A stretch of DNA of 64,000 nucleotides from Turicibacter sanguinis (GTDB taxonomy: Bacteria; Bacillota_I; Bacilli_A; MOL361; Turicibacteraceae), in NCBI RefSeq assembly GCF_013046825.1, contig NZ_CP053187.1:2762001-2826000 (forward strand), in the 5' to 3' direction. Positions 28,119 to 35,871 of this stretch are shown here, piece by piece. Each line of letters starts with the position of its first letter. Position 1 is the stretch's first letter. Under the pieces are notes generated by a model, which ran no database searches, had not been told where the DNA came from, and worked only from the letters and a program-made list of their open reading frames with translations. The position numbers were made by a program, and so were the translations under genes.

Positions 28119-28239
28119 TTCCACTCACCTCACTAGTACTTTGCATACGACGTATCATGCTACATATCACAATATCGGATTGTGTCTGTCTTTGTTTGCT
28201 TTTCATGTTTATCATGGACGGACAGTTTCATTGATATAG

Positions 28240-28262
28240 AAAAGGAAGCGATTCGCTTCCCA
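28240..28262 (-). terminator. clpX terminator
   Basis: GGAAGCG/CGCTTCC stem with a 3-nt loop, followed by TTTTC on the minus strand. Between clpX and lon; the surrounding 28125-28334 holds no convincing gene. Confidence 0.7.
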
Positions 28263-28334
28263 TTCTCTACTACTATTATAACATAAAAAACTTTTGATAT
28301 TTTATACGAAATAAAATAATTACTTCTTCCTTCA

Positions 28335-29561
28335 TTAAGCAACGCCATCTTTAAAGATAAGTGTTGGTTTTGTATTATCAACAATAACATCACGTGTGAT
28401 GATACATTTTTCAATATTCTCAGTTGAAGGAATCTCAAACATTACATCTGTCATGATAGATTCGATTATAGAACGAAGTCCACGTGCACCTGTTTTACGT
28501 TCAACGGCTTTTTCAGCAATGGCTGTAATAGCTCCTTCGTCAAACACCAGTTCCACATTATCCATTTTAAAGATTTTTTCATATTGCTTCGTTAATGCAT
28601 TTTTAGGTTCTGTTAAAATACGAATTAAATCCTCTACTTCTAACGGATTTAAGGCACCAATAATTGGGAAACGACCGATAAATTCTGGAATCAAACCAAA
28701 TTTCAATAGGTCATCTGGCTGAATATGAGCATAAATTTCTTTTTTAGTTAAATTATTAGCTTTAGAATCAGCACCAAATCCAATAACTTTTTTACCAATA
28801 CGACGTTTAACCACTTCTTCAATACCAGCGAAAGCCCCACCTGCCATGAATAAAATGTTCGTTGTATCAATTTGAATAAATTCTTGATTTGGATGTTTAC
28901 GCCCACCTTGTGGCGGTACATTAGCAACAGATCCTTCTAAAATTTTTAATAAAGCTTGCTGTACGCCTTCTCCAGATACATCACGTGTAATGGATGGATT
29001 ATCTGAACGACGTGCAATTTTATCAATCTCATCAATGTAGATAATCCCTCTTTGGGCCTTTTCAACATTGAAATCAGCTGCTTGTAACAGTCGAAGTAAG
29101 ATATTTTCAACATCTTCTCCTACGTATCCTGCCTCAGTTAATGAGGTTGCATCTGCAATAGCAAATGGAACATCTAATACCTTAGCTAACGTTTGAGCTA
29201 ATAATGTCTTTCCACTTCCAGTTGATCCAAGTAATAAAATATTACTTTTTGAAATTTCAACACCATCACTATCATCTTGATTAGATGTTAAACGCTTATA
29301 ATGATTGTAAACTGCAACCGCAAGAACTTTCTTAACATCTTCTTGACCAATCACATACTCGTTTAATAAATCAAAAATTTCTTTTGGTTTCGGTAATGTT
29401 TTAAACTCTTCACATAATTCATCTGACTGCTCATTTTCAATAATCTCTGAACACATCTGGATACATTCATCACAGATATACACACCAGGCCCCGCAATAA
29501 TTTTGTTTACTTCGTCATGGCTTTTACCACAGAACGAACACGTAATATCGATGTTATTCAT
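28335..29561 (-). CDS. clpX: ClpX, ATPase subunit of ClpXP
   Basis: 408 residues. N-terminal zinc-binding domain with Cys 8, 11, 30 and 33; Walker [15 protein letters not shown] near residue 112; Walker [11 protein letters not shown]; sensor/GYVGED pore loop and the IGF loop (KKVIGFGAD) that docks on ClpP. It unfolds tagged substrates. It lies between tig and lon in the conserved order. Confidence 0.98.
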   Translation of the reverse strand: MNNIDITCSFCGKSHDEVNKIIAGPGVYICDECIQMCSEIIENEQSDELCEEFKTLPKPKEIFDLLNEYVIGQEDVKKVLAVAVYNHYKRLTSNQDDSDGVEISKSNILLLGSTGSGKTLLAQTLAKVLDVPFAIADATSLTEAGYVGEDVENILLRLLQAADFNVEKAQRGIIYIDEIDKIARRSDNPSITRDVSGEGVQQALLKILEGSVANVPPQGGRKHPNQEFIQIDTTNILFMAGGAFAGIEEVVKRRIGKKVIGFGADSKANNLTKKEIYAHIQPDDLLKFGLIPEFIGRFPIIGALNPLEVEDLIRILTEPKNALTKQYEKIFKMDNVELVFDEGAITAIAEKAVERKTGARGLRSIIESIMTDVMFEIPSTENIEKCIITRDVIVDNTKPTLIFKDGVA

Positions 29562-29652
29562 TCTTTACACCTCCATATACAGATAACTGATATCATCCAT
29601 GTATTAGTATATATATTCAGTAGCATTGCATTTTATTAACGTCGTTTTTAGA

Positions 29653-29685
29653 CATTTTTTGCAAATGCTTAAATTGCAAAAAATG
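29653..29685. repeat. 12-bp perfect inverted repeat between tig and clpX
   Basis: CATTTTTTGCAA, 9-bp spacer, TTGCAAAAAATG. One arm supplies the U-run of the tig terminator. It lies about 14 bp upstream of a weak clpX -35 candidate (TTAATA, 29634-29639). It could be a regulator site or a second hairpin. Confidence 0.6.
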
Positions 29686-29709
29686 AGGCACGAAGGATAC
29701 GCGCCTCAT
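29678..29709 (-). terminator. tig terminator
   Basis: ATGAGGC/GCCTCAT stem with a 13-nt loop and a run of six T on the minus strand, just after tig. Confidence 0.75.
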
Positions 29710-29738
29710 TAAGTACTATCTATTACTATAGACTGTTA

Positions 29739-31022
29739 TTATTTGCAAATTGCTTTTTCAACGATGAAATCAACAGCTTTTTGTACTTTTAAATCTTCTT
29801 TTAACATGGCTAAGCTTGGTAACGCAGCTTTTAACTCTTGAACGTCACGTCCATAAGCTCCTGCAATTTCAACTAATTTAGCATCTACTTCTTCTTCTGT
29901 TACATCGATGTTTTCAGCTTTAACGATTGCTTCTAATGTTAAGTTATAGCTTAAACGTTTTTCAGCTTCTGGACGTAATTGTGCTTTGAATCCTTCTAAA
30001 TCAGTTCCAGTGAATTGGAAGTATAAATCTAAGTTGAATCCTTGCATTTGGAAACGTTGTTCTGCTTCTTTAACCATTTGCGCCACTTCAGCATCGATCA
30101 TTTCAACTGGAATGTCAAATTTAGCATTTTCAGTTGCTTTTTCTACAACTGTATCAATCACGTGATTACGTGCTGCTGTTTCTTTACGTTCTTTGATTAC
30201 TTTTTCTAAATCAGCTTTTAACTCTTCAACTGTTTCGATTCCGTCACGATCTAAATCTTTAACGAATTCATCATCTAATTGTGGTAATTCACGAGTTTTC
30301 ACTTCATGAACTTTTACTTTAAATGTTGCTTCAGCTCCAGCTAAATCTGCTGAATGATAAGCTTCAGGGAATGTAACGTTGATTTCTTTTTCTTCACCAG
30401 CAGTCATTCCGATTAATTGTTCTTCAAATCCTGGGATGAAAGAGTTAGATCCGATAACTAATGGATGGTTTTCCCCTTTTCCACCTTCGAATGCTACACC
30501 ATCTTTAAATCCTTCATAATCGATAACAGCTGTATCTCCATTTTCTACTGCTCCATCTTTTACAACGATTTCAGCTTGACGTTCTAATAACCCGTTTAAT
30601 TCTGATTGAACATCTTCTTCAGTTACGTCAGTTGATAATTTTTCAACTTCGATTCCTGCATATTGTCCTAATTCAACTTCTGGTTTAACTACAACAGTTG
30701 CTGATGCAATTAACTCTTGCCCTTTACCGATTTGTTCGATATCCCAAGATGGCGCAGCAACAGGTGCAATATTTGTTTCTTGAATTGCTTGCATATATGC
30801 TCCTGGTAATACAACCTCTAATGCATCTTCATATAATGCTTCTACACCAAATTTTTGTTCGAACATTTGACGTGGCATTTTCCCTTTACGGAATCCTGGT
30901 ACTGCTAAATTTTTAGATACTTTTTTGAATGCTGTATCTAATGCTTTATCAAATGATTCTGCAGAAATAGTCATCGTTAATTTTACTTTATTTGTTTCTA
31001 CTGTTTCAACTTTAACTGCCAT
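29739..31022 (-). CDS. tig: trigger factor chaperone
   Basis: 427 residues from the ATG at 31020-31022, following GGAGG; an upstream Met five codons earlier is less likely. The N-terminal ribosome-binding domain contains VPGFRKGKMPRQMF (the GFRKGK ribosome loop). The central FKBP-type prolyl isomerase domain shows GDTAVIDYEGF and FPEAYHSADLAG. The C-terminal arm domain is helical. It binds nascent chains at the ribosome exit. Confidence 0.97.
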   Translation of the reverse strand: MAVKVETVETNKVKLTMTISAESFDKALDTAFKKVSKNLAVPGFRKGKMPRQMFEQKFGVEALYEDALEVVLPGAYMQAIQETNIAPVAAPSWDIEQIGKGQELIASATVVVKPEVELGQYAGIEVEKLSTDVTEEDVQSELNGLLERQAEIVVKDGAVENGDTAVIDYEGFKDGVAFEGGKGENHPLVIGSNSFIPGFEEQLIGMTAGEEKEINVTFPEAYHSADLAGAEATFKVKVHEVKTRELPQLDDEFVKDLDRDGIETVEELKADLEKVIKERKETAARNHVIDTVVEKATENAKFDIPVEMIDAEVAQMVKEAEQRFQMQGFNLDLYFQFTGTDLEGFKAQLRPEAEKRLSYNLTLEAIVKAENIDVTEEEVDAKLVEIAGAYGRDVQELKAALPSLAMLKEDLKVQKAVDFIVEKAICK

Positions 31023-31076
31023 AATGTATACCTCCATCTATTAACCTTGCGTTTACATCTTTGTAACAACTTTTAA

Positions 31077-31085
31077 ATTATAACA
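31077..31085 (-). promoter_or_regulatory. extended -10 promoter of tig
   Basis: TGTTATAAT on the minus strand (TGn plus perfect TATAAT), about 55 nt upstream of tig, with no good -35. Confidence 0.55.
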
Positions 31086-31102
31086 TAGGCTTTTCCTAAT
31101 TT

Positions 31103-32071
31103 CTACATTAATGATGATAAACTTAGTATATACTGACTCAATTTACAAGTTGTGTAATTTATTATAGAGCTATTCGTCGAACTTAAATCATCTCTTGCTA
31201 AAAAATCGTCATTTTCTCCCATAATTAACGCTAATAACCGCTCGATGACAAGCGATAAATCTAGGGTTTCATAGTTAGGAAAACAAAACTGATAAAAGAG
31301 ATTCACTTGTAAAGACAAAAGAACCTTAACCTCATCAAATAAGTCCATTTGTTCGATTATTTCATTCACTTGCTCTAATTTTTTATTAAATGGCATTAAC
31401 GTCTGTAAATTAGTCAAAATCATTCCTTCAGATTCTCCTGAATCATTAGCCCGTGGCAAACTCCAATTCAATTCTTTTTTGGCTAACAACTCAAACAGAA
31501 TCGTTTTCAAAATAGGAGAGGGTGCTTGTTCATAAAATGTGATTAAGGGTTGTTTAAAATAGCCTAATTCCTCATTTGAATATTGGGACAAATCCGAAAG
31601 AATTAACAAAGACTGTTCAAATGAACACCCTTCATTTAAGCGAACAACTTGTTTTTCAATGGATTGAACCCAATATTCTTCGTAAAATGTTTTAAGCTGA
31701 GCGATTAACTCCTGCAAATTTTTATAGGCAAAAACTGATAAGTTTTTTTTACAGTCCGCTTCTAGCTCAGTTAATAAAACATCATTCTGATCAAAATGAT
31801 AAAGTAAAAAACGATGAGCAAGTATCGATAAGTCTCCTAAACCAACAGGCATTTGACTCAAAACGTCCTCAACACTATCAAACTCTTTTTTTATAAAATA
31901 ACAGGTTAATAACTTTTTTTGAAGCAATTCCTTCCCTTGACTTGGATTCGATTGTTCAATAAAATCCTCAATCAGACAAATCGCTTGATCAATATATCCT
32001 TTATCAATCAATTCATCCGCCTTGTTTATTTTTTGTTCATAGTTTGTAGGAAAATCAATAACTCGAGACAT
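31103..32071 (-). CDS. YsoA-like TPR protein
   Basis: 322 residues, no signal peptide or membrane segment. The N-terminal part (about 14-75) has the helix pairs of tetratricopeptide repeats: KADELIDKGYIDQAICLIEDF and LLTCYFIKKEFDSVEDVL. B. subtilis has a TPR protein, YsoA, at this position before tig. The middle and C-terminal parts are not recognised. Function unknown; perhaps a chaperone-linked scaffold, by context only. Confidence 0.65.
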   Translation of the reverse strand: MSRVIDFPTNYEQKINKADELIDKGYIDQAICLIEDFIEQSNPSQGKELLQKKLLTCYFIKKEFDSVEDVLSQMPVGLGDLSILAHRFLLYHFDQNDVLLTELEADCKKNLSVFAYKNLQELIAQLKTFYEEYWVQSIEKQVVRLNEGCSFEQSLLILSDLSQYSNEELGYFKQPLITFYEQAPSPILKTILFELLAKKELNWSLPRANDSGESEGMILTNLQTLMPFNKKLEQVNEIIEQMDLFDEVKVLLSLQVNLFYQFCFPNYETLDLSLVIERLLALIMGENDDFLARDDLSSTNSSIINYTTCKLSQYILSLSSLM

Positions 32072-32109
32072 GTTTCACCTCTGGATCTAGCATTTTTATT
32101 AATTATAAT

Positions 32110-32136
32110 AAAAAAAAGAACTACTAATGCAGTTCT
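32110..32136 (-). terminator. tRNA-Arg terminator
   Basis: AGAACT/AGTTCT stem followed by eight T on the minus strand, about 18 nt after the tRNA 3' end. Confidence 0.8.
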
Positions 32137-32153
32137 CAAAATTTACTTTTTAA

Positions 32154-32230
<77 letters not shown>

Positions 32231-32668
32231 ATGTTGTTGTTTTCCACATTGACTATATTAAACCATTTCAACACTTTTGTAAATAACTTTTTGAATATTT
32301 TTATTAAGAAATTTTTTCCATTTAATCGCAACGACTCAAAAGATAATAAGGAATACTAAAGTTAGAGTATGATCTTCCTACTGATACGGATTCTTTATTC
32401 CTCAACATAGAGTTTAGCTTTCAATCTATGAATGAGTATCTTAATTTTTTCCTAACTAACGTCTAAGGTCTAGTTTATCTTCCTCTTTATAAACAATTAC
32501 GATTGTTAGATCATCTACAGACTCTCATCGAGATTTTAAACCTTATTGAAGGTTAACAAACACTTCATTTCCTCTTATCTCATTTCAAGGTTAAGAAAGA
32601 GGCTTAAAGATAAAAAGATTTATCATTTTTAAATCAGAGCCTTTTCCTACTTAATCAAGCGACTCGCT
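32231..32668. other. gene-free stretch with a possible decayed reading frame
   Basis: About 440 bp between tRNA-Arg and a terminator. Part is the tRNA-Arg promoter region on the minus strand (TTTACA-N17-TAATAT is the best weak match). On the plus strand 32400-32560 gives two protein-like blocks in different frames, SFQSMNEYLNFFLTNV and then YKQLRLLDHLQTLIEI, each ended by a stop. This may be the remnant of a lost gene or transposase; no family is recognised. Confidence 0.35.
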
Positions 32669-32703
32669 AAAAAGGATTGCGCTATGAATCGCAATCCTTT
32701 TAC
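32669..32703 (-). terminator. terminator of the hypothetical gene at 32720
   Basis: AAAGGATTGCG/CGCAATCCTTT stem (32671-32681 with 32690-32700), 8-nt loop, A and T runs on both sides. Confidence 0.8.
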
Positions 32704-32719
32704 TCTTGAATGAATTAAA

Positions 32720-33109
32720 TTAGACTAAAGGTAATTCTTTATGATCAAGTAATTTACTTTCGACTCTGACACTTTGAATGTCGTATTCACCATAATGAAT
32801 ATTTTCAAGTTTTTGAACCCAAGCCCATCGATCATAAGGGAATAAGGAAATAATTTCCGAATGTTCTTCATAAAACTTTTCAAGGTACTCTCGACAAAAC
32901 GCTTCCGATTCAAATGGTAAACTTACTTTAAGGTAGGAGCGTGTGTATTCTTCTACTTTATCAGTAACAAAATCTTCGAGTAACTGATTTTGTAAATGCA
33001 ACTCATTTTCAGCCCAATCTGAAATTTTTTGTTTAACCCCAGCTTGTGACGCTAAAAATTCTTCTTCACTTACTATTTTATTTGATGCTGACTGCCAGTA
33101 CATAATCAT
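32720..33109 (-). CDS. hypothetical protein
   Basis: 129 residues from the ATG at 33107-33109, after GGAGGG; a Met five codons upstream is less likely. Soluble, acidic and mostly helical (YLEKFYEEHSEII, LLEDFVTDKVEEYTRSYL), with Trp-rich DRWAWVQKL. No signal peptide, membrane segment or known motif is recognised. It stands alone between two tRNA genes and has its own terminator. The good ribosome site and terminator support a real gene. Confidence 0.65.
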   Translation of the reverse strand: MIMYWQSASNKIVSEEEFLASQAGVKQKISDWAENELHLQNQLLEDFVTDKVEEYTRSYLKVSLPFESEAFCREYLEKFYEEHSEIISLFPYDRWAWVQKLENIHYGEYDIQSVRVESKLLDHKELPLV

Positions 33110-33402
33110 ATAAAATCCCTCCAAATTATTTTTTGTGCTTTTTTCTTATGACACTCTACATCCCAACACACCGTCGTCCGACAAAATTCAGCTTTATTTT
33201 ATTTTCGAATGTTTCAAGTGCTCTAAGAAAACGCTTTATATTCATAATATACGTTTAAAAAATTAAAAAATTCATCATTTTATCTTTTTTCTTGTACAAA
33301 TTTCAAATAAAAATAATCATTGCTACGATTTTTCAATTTCCTTCTCCTTTAAACTTTGTAAATCAAAAAATCTTATTTTTAAAAATATATTTAGGAAAAA
33401 TA
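33110..33402. other. AT-rich intergenic stretch
   Basis: Very AT-rich region between the hypothetical gene and the tRNA-Leu promoter. No reading frame, repeat or strong hairpin was seen. It must hold the promoter of the leftward gene, but no clear -35/-10 pair was found. Confidence 0.4.
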
Positions 33403-33430
33403 TTGAAATTTATAAAATTCATGCTATAAT
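33403..33430 (+). promoter_or_regulatory. tRNA-Leu promoter
   Basis: TTGAAA (33403-33408), 16-bp spacer, TATAAT (33425-33430); the tRNA starts 13 nt downstream. Confidence 0.8.
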
Positions 33431-33442
33431 TAATTTTGTAAA

Positions 33443-33529
33443 GCCAGTGTGGCGAAATTGGTAGACGCAGTGGACTCAAAATCCACCGGAGTTTACTCCT
33501 TGCCGGTTCGAATCCGGCCACTGGTACCA
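33443..33529 (+). tRNA. tRNA-Leu(CAA)
   Basis: 87 nt with encoded CCA. Acceptor GCCAGTG with CACTGGT, long variable arm (CGGAGTTTACTCCTTG), anticodon stem GTGGA/TCCAC around loop CTCAAAA giving CAA, T-arm GCCGGTTCGAATCCGGC. The long variable arm and anticodon identify Leu. Confidence 0.97.
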
Positions 33530-33558
33530 ACAAGCCATTCATTCATTTAAATAGATTA

Positions 33559-33590
33559 GACAACCTACTACATGTAGGTTGTCTTTTTTT
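33559..33590 (+). terminator. tRNA-Leu terminator
   Basis: GACAACCTAC-TACAT-GTAGGTTGTC followed by eight T on the plus strand. Confidence 0.92.
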
Positions 33591-33669
33591 TGTTTCACTT
33601 TAAATGATTGAATTTTATTCCAAAAAGTGGTAAAATTATCAATCATGTTTTATATTCGTGGGGGGAAAT

Positions 33670-34302
33670 ATGAACTACTTGAAAAACTATTCTTTATTAG
33701 CAAGTTTAATCGTCTTAATTTATTTTTTTTACACCTCATTAATCTATCAAAACCAGCCCGAAACCCTTTCAGCGCCTAATCTTCCTTTATTCAGCAATCA
33801 TGAAGTTAAAAAATCTACAATTATTATTGAAAGCTTTGGAAGAACAGGATGTCCTTATTGTACGATTTTAAAAGAAAATCTATATCGGGAACTGTTTCAT
33901 CCTAATTCTGACCTCTTAGGCATTTCAGCAAGATACTATAATATAAAAAATAAAAAAATTAAAAGTTATTTTAATGAGTGGCTAGAAAAATTCAATCTTC
34001 CTGAAAATCTAAAAGGGGCCGTTCCCGCTACCATCGTTAATGGAACTTACTTACTTCTTGGTTATAACGAAGAATCTACCTCTTTTTACCTGAATATTTT
34101 AGATCAAATCTCAAACGGTGAAACAATTGAGGAAAATCCGGATCAATATTTGTTTTTAATCAAAGATGAATATCGTCATTCATTAACGACTCCAACTTAT
34201 TATTTACACTCATCCTTTCTTCCATTAAATCTATCGCTTCTAACTTATTCAGTCTTACTTACTATTTATTCCTGTCGAAAACCCAAGTCGTTAATAAACT
34301 AA
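33670..34302 (+). CDS. membrane-anchored thioredoxin-like protein
   Basis: 210 residues from the ATG at 33670, after GGGGGG. An N-terminal membrane segment (about 8-26) precedes a thioredoxin-like domain with the active site GCPYC in the context SFGRTGCPYCTILKENLY. A cis-proline region AVPATIVNG sits about 75 residues later. A second hydrophobic segment near the C-terminus (about 178-198) would place the redox domain outside the cell between two anchors. It probably handles extracytoplasmic thiols or disulfides; the substrate is unknown. It is monocistronic. The CPYC motif resembles glutaredoxins more than DsbA (CPHC). Confidence 0.75.
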   Translation: MNYLKNYSLLASLIVLIYFFYTSLIYQNQPETLSAPNLPLFSNHEVKKSTIIIESFGRTGCPYCTILKENLYRELFHPNSDLLGISARYYNIKNKKIKSYFNEWLEKFNLPENLKGAVPATIVNGTYLLLGYNEESTSFYLNILDQISNGETIEENPDQYLFLIKDEYRHSLTTPTYYLHSSFLPLNLSLLTYSVLLTIYSCRKPKSLIN

Positions 34303-34311
34303 ATCTATCTT

Positions 34312-34347
34312 AAAAAGGTGAAGTCTAGCTATAGACTTCACCTTTTT
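34312..34347. terminator. bidirectional terminator
   Basis: AAAAAGGTGAAGTCTA-GCTA-TAGACTTCACCTTTTT, a 16-bp stem. It serves the thioredoxin-like gene on the plus strand and the tiny gene at 34346-34426 on the minus strand. Confidence 0.9.
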
Positions 34348-34426
34348 AAAAGAATAGTTCACATAAAAGTAGATACGTAATACACATTTCAAAAATAGCA
34401 CCAAAAATAAAAGCTTCAATTGTCAT
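34346..34426 (-). CDS. 26-residue hydrophobic peptide
   Basis: ATG at 34424-34426, preceded by GGAG at 8 nt and ending at the base of a strong terminator. The product begins MTIEAFIFGAIFE and continues MCITYLLLCELFF: one likely membrane helix with two cysteines. Its size and MTI-type hydrophobic start recall small type I toxin/holin-like peptides of Gram-positive bacteria, but no antisense RNA was identified. Too short for standard gene calling; the ribosome site plus terminator are the evidence. Confidence 0.5.
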   Translation of the reverse strand: MTIEAFIFGAIFEMCITYLLLCELFF

Positions 34427-34519
34427 ATTATTCACTCCAAGATTTCCTTTGCAATTTTACTTTTATTATTTGTCTTTTTTTTCTCTTTACTCTATAAATT
34501 GTTAGAATCTCTATTTTTT

Positions 34520-35254
34520 TTACTGAGAAACTAAAATCTTGTAAACATGATATTTTTCATTATCAAAAACTAGATAAGCTGAAACATATCCTAGCGTGTC
34601 ATTGTGAGAACGCCCTAATATACGGTGAGTTAAAATCAAATCGCTACCTTGATCAAACATTTTACTCTCAATTGAATCCGCATCGCTAACATGTGCTACG
34701 ATGCCCTGAATCGGTTCTTTTAACATTCCCTGTTCATCATAAATCACCTTTAAATATTCAGGTGATTTATCTTTTAAATTAATTAACCTTGTTTGTTCTG
34801 AATTTAAATTTTTGACCTCAACTTGGTATCGATCTAAATATTGAACTTGATACTTCATTTTTTCCTCATACATGTCACTACTAAAAGCTAAACAAAATTC
34901 ATGATTATGATTGAGTAACAAGTAATACTTCAATTCATTTCCGGTTCCACCACTTAAAATATACACACCAATATCTAATTGTCCATCATGATTGAAATCT
35001 TCCACATGTATCCCGCCACCCATTCCACTTGAAGTTGGAATGGCGTAATAACGACGTTCTTTATCCTTTCCATTTTCAATCACTAACGTTATTTCATTAA
35101 TAATTAAGTCATCATTATTTTTAATTCCCAATAAATAAATCGTTTCAGCAACTCCATCTCCGGATAAATCACTTTGATGTTTATCTAACTGGACAACAGT
35201 TTTGGTTCGATAATGATTCTGGCTAGAGCGGTAACCGCTAATTCCATATTCCAT
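34520..35254 (-). CDS. FG-GAP/VCBS-like repeat protein
   Basis: 244 residues, no signal peptide. Two repeat cores are visible: DLSGDGVAETIYLLG near residue 29 and VEDFNHDGQLDIGVYILSGGTGNELKYYLL near 85, the DxNxDGxxD loop being typical of calcium-binding FG-GAP/VCBS beta-propeller blades. A diverged paralogue with the same layout lies at 60673-61422. Similar proteins occur in many spore-formers without a known role. GAGGGG precedes the ATG. Monocistronic. Confidence 0.65.
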   Translation of the reverse strand: MEYGISGYRSSQNHYRTKTVVQLDKHQSDLSGDGVAETIYLLGIKNNDDLIINEITLVIENGKDKERRYYAIPTSSGMGGGIHVEDFNHDGQLDIGVYILSGGTGNELKYYLLLNHNHEFCLAFSSDMYEEKMKYQVQYLDRYQVEVKNLNSEQTRLINLKDKSPEYLKVIYDEQGMLKEPIQGIVAHVSDADSIESKMFDQGSDLILTHRILGRSHNDTLGYVSAYLVFDNEKYHVYKILVSQ

Positions 35255-35339
35255 ACTATCCCCTCACTTTGCCTGCTTACCTTTTTAGTATATGCCAATC
35301 CATTAGGAGTGAGACAGGTAACAGTTCAAAAATTTCAAA

Positions 35340-35843
35340 CTAAACCCCAACCTTTAAACTTCTTCTTTCCATAAACAAAACATCTCTAAAGACGCCTTCT
35401 CTTGTTTTCCCCATCTTTTCGCGATATCCCACATATCTAAATCCACATTTTTGATGTAACCTAAGACTTGCTACATTTTCTGGAAATATACCTGAAATCA
35501 AACTCCAAATCCCATTTTGTTCAGATTCTGTAATTAAATAATTTAATAATTGCTCTCCAATCCCTTGTCCGATTACGTGTTGATCCAAATAAATACTGAC
35601 TTCAGCGACGCCTTCAAAACAAGATCGCGAACTCGTTTGACTCAAGGCAGTCCATCCTATGACCTCTTCTCTTTCATTTAAGACCACAAACCGACAAAAG
35701 GGAAGATGGTTCGCGTCAAACCCTTCCCAAGTTGGGACATCCGATTCAAACGTACAATGATGAGAATCAATCCCCTGCTTATAAATAGTTCCTACTCTTT
35801 CATAGTGCTTTGGTTGCATGTTATGAATAGTAATTTGCATCAT
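35340..35843 (-). CDS. GNAT N-acetyltransferase, phosphinothricin/methionine sulfoximine type
   Basis: 167 residues. GNAT fold with acetyl-CoA loop QHVIGQGIGEQLLNYLI (V/I-x-G-x-G-I/L-G pattern), the conserved IFPENVASLRLHQKCGFRYVG, and a C-terminal GVFRDVLFMER. This layout matches the PAT/YncA subfamily that acetylates methionine sulfoximine-like or similar amines. Substrate is not provable from sequence. GGGGGAAG precedes the start; two adjacent ATGs are possible. Confidence 0.85.
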   Translation of the reverse strand: MMQITIHNMQPKHYERVGTIYKQGIDSHHCTFESDVPTWEGFDANHLPFCRFVVLNEREEVIGWTALSQTSSRSCFEGVAEVSIYLDQHVIGQGIGEQLLNYLITESEQNGIWSLISGIFPENVASLRLHQKCGFRYVGYREKMGKTREGVFRDVLFMERRSLKVGV

Positions 35844-35871
35844 GAACTTCCCCCTTCTAGATCTTTAAATG

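Noticed and set aside
28160-28438. A 92-codon open frame on the minus strand overlapping the 3' end of clpX
   Set aside because: It overlaps clpX out of frame, crosses the clpX terminator hairpin and has no ribosome site or protein-like composition.
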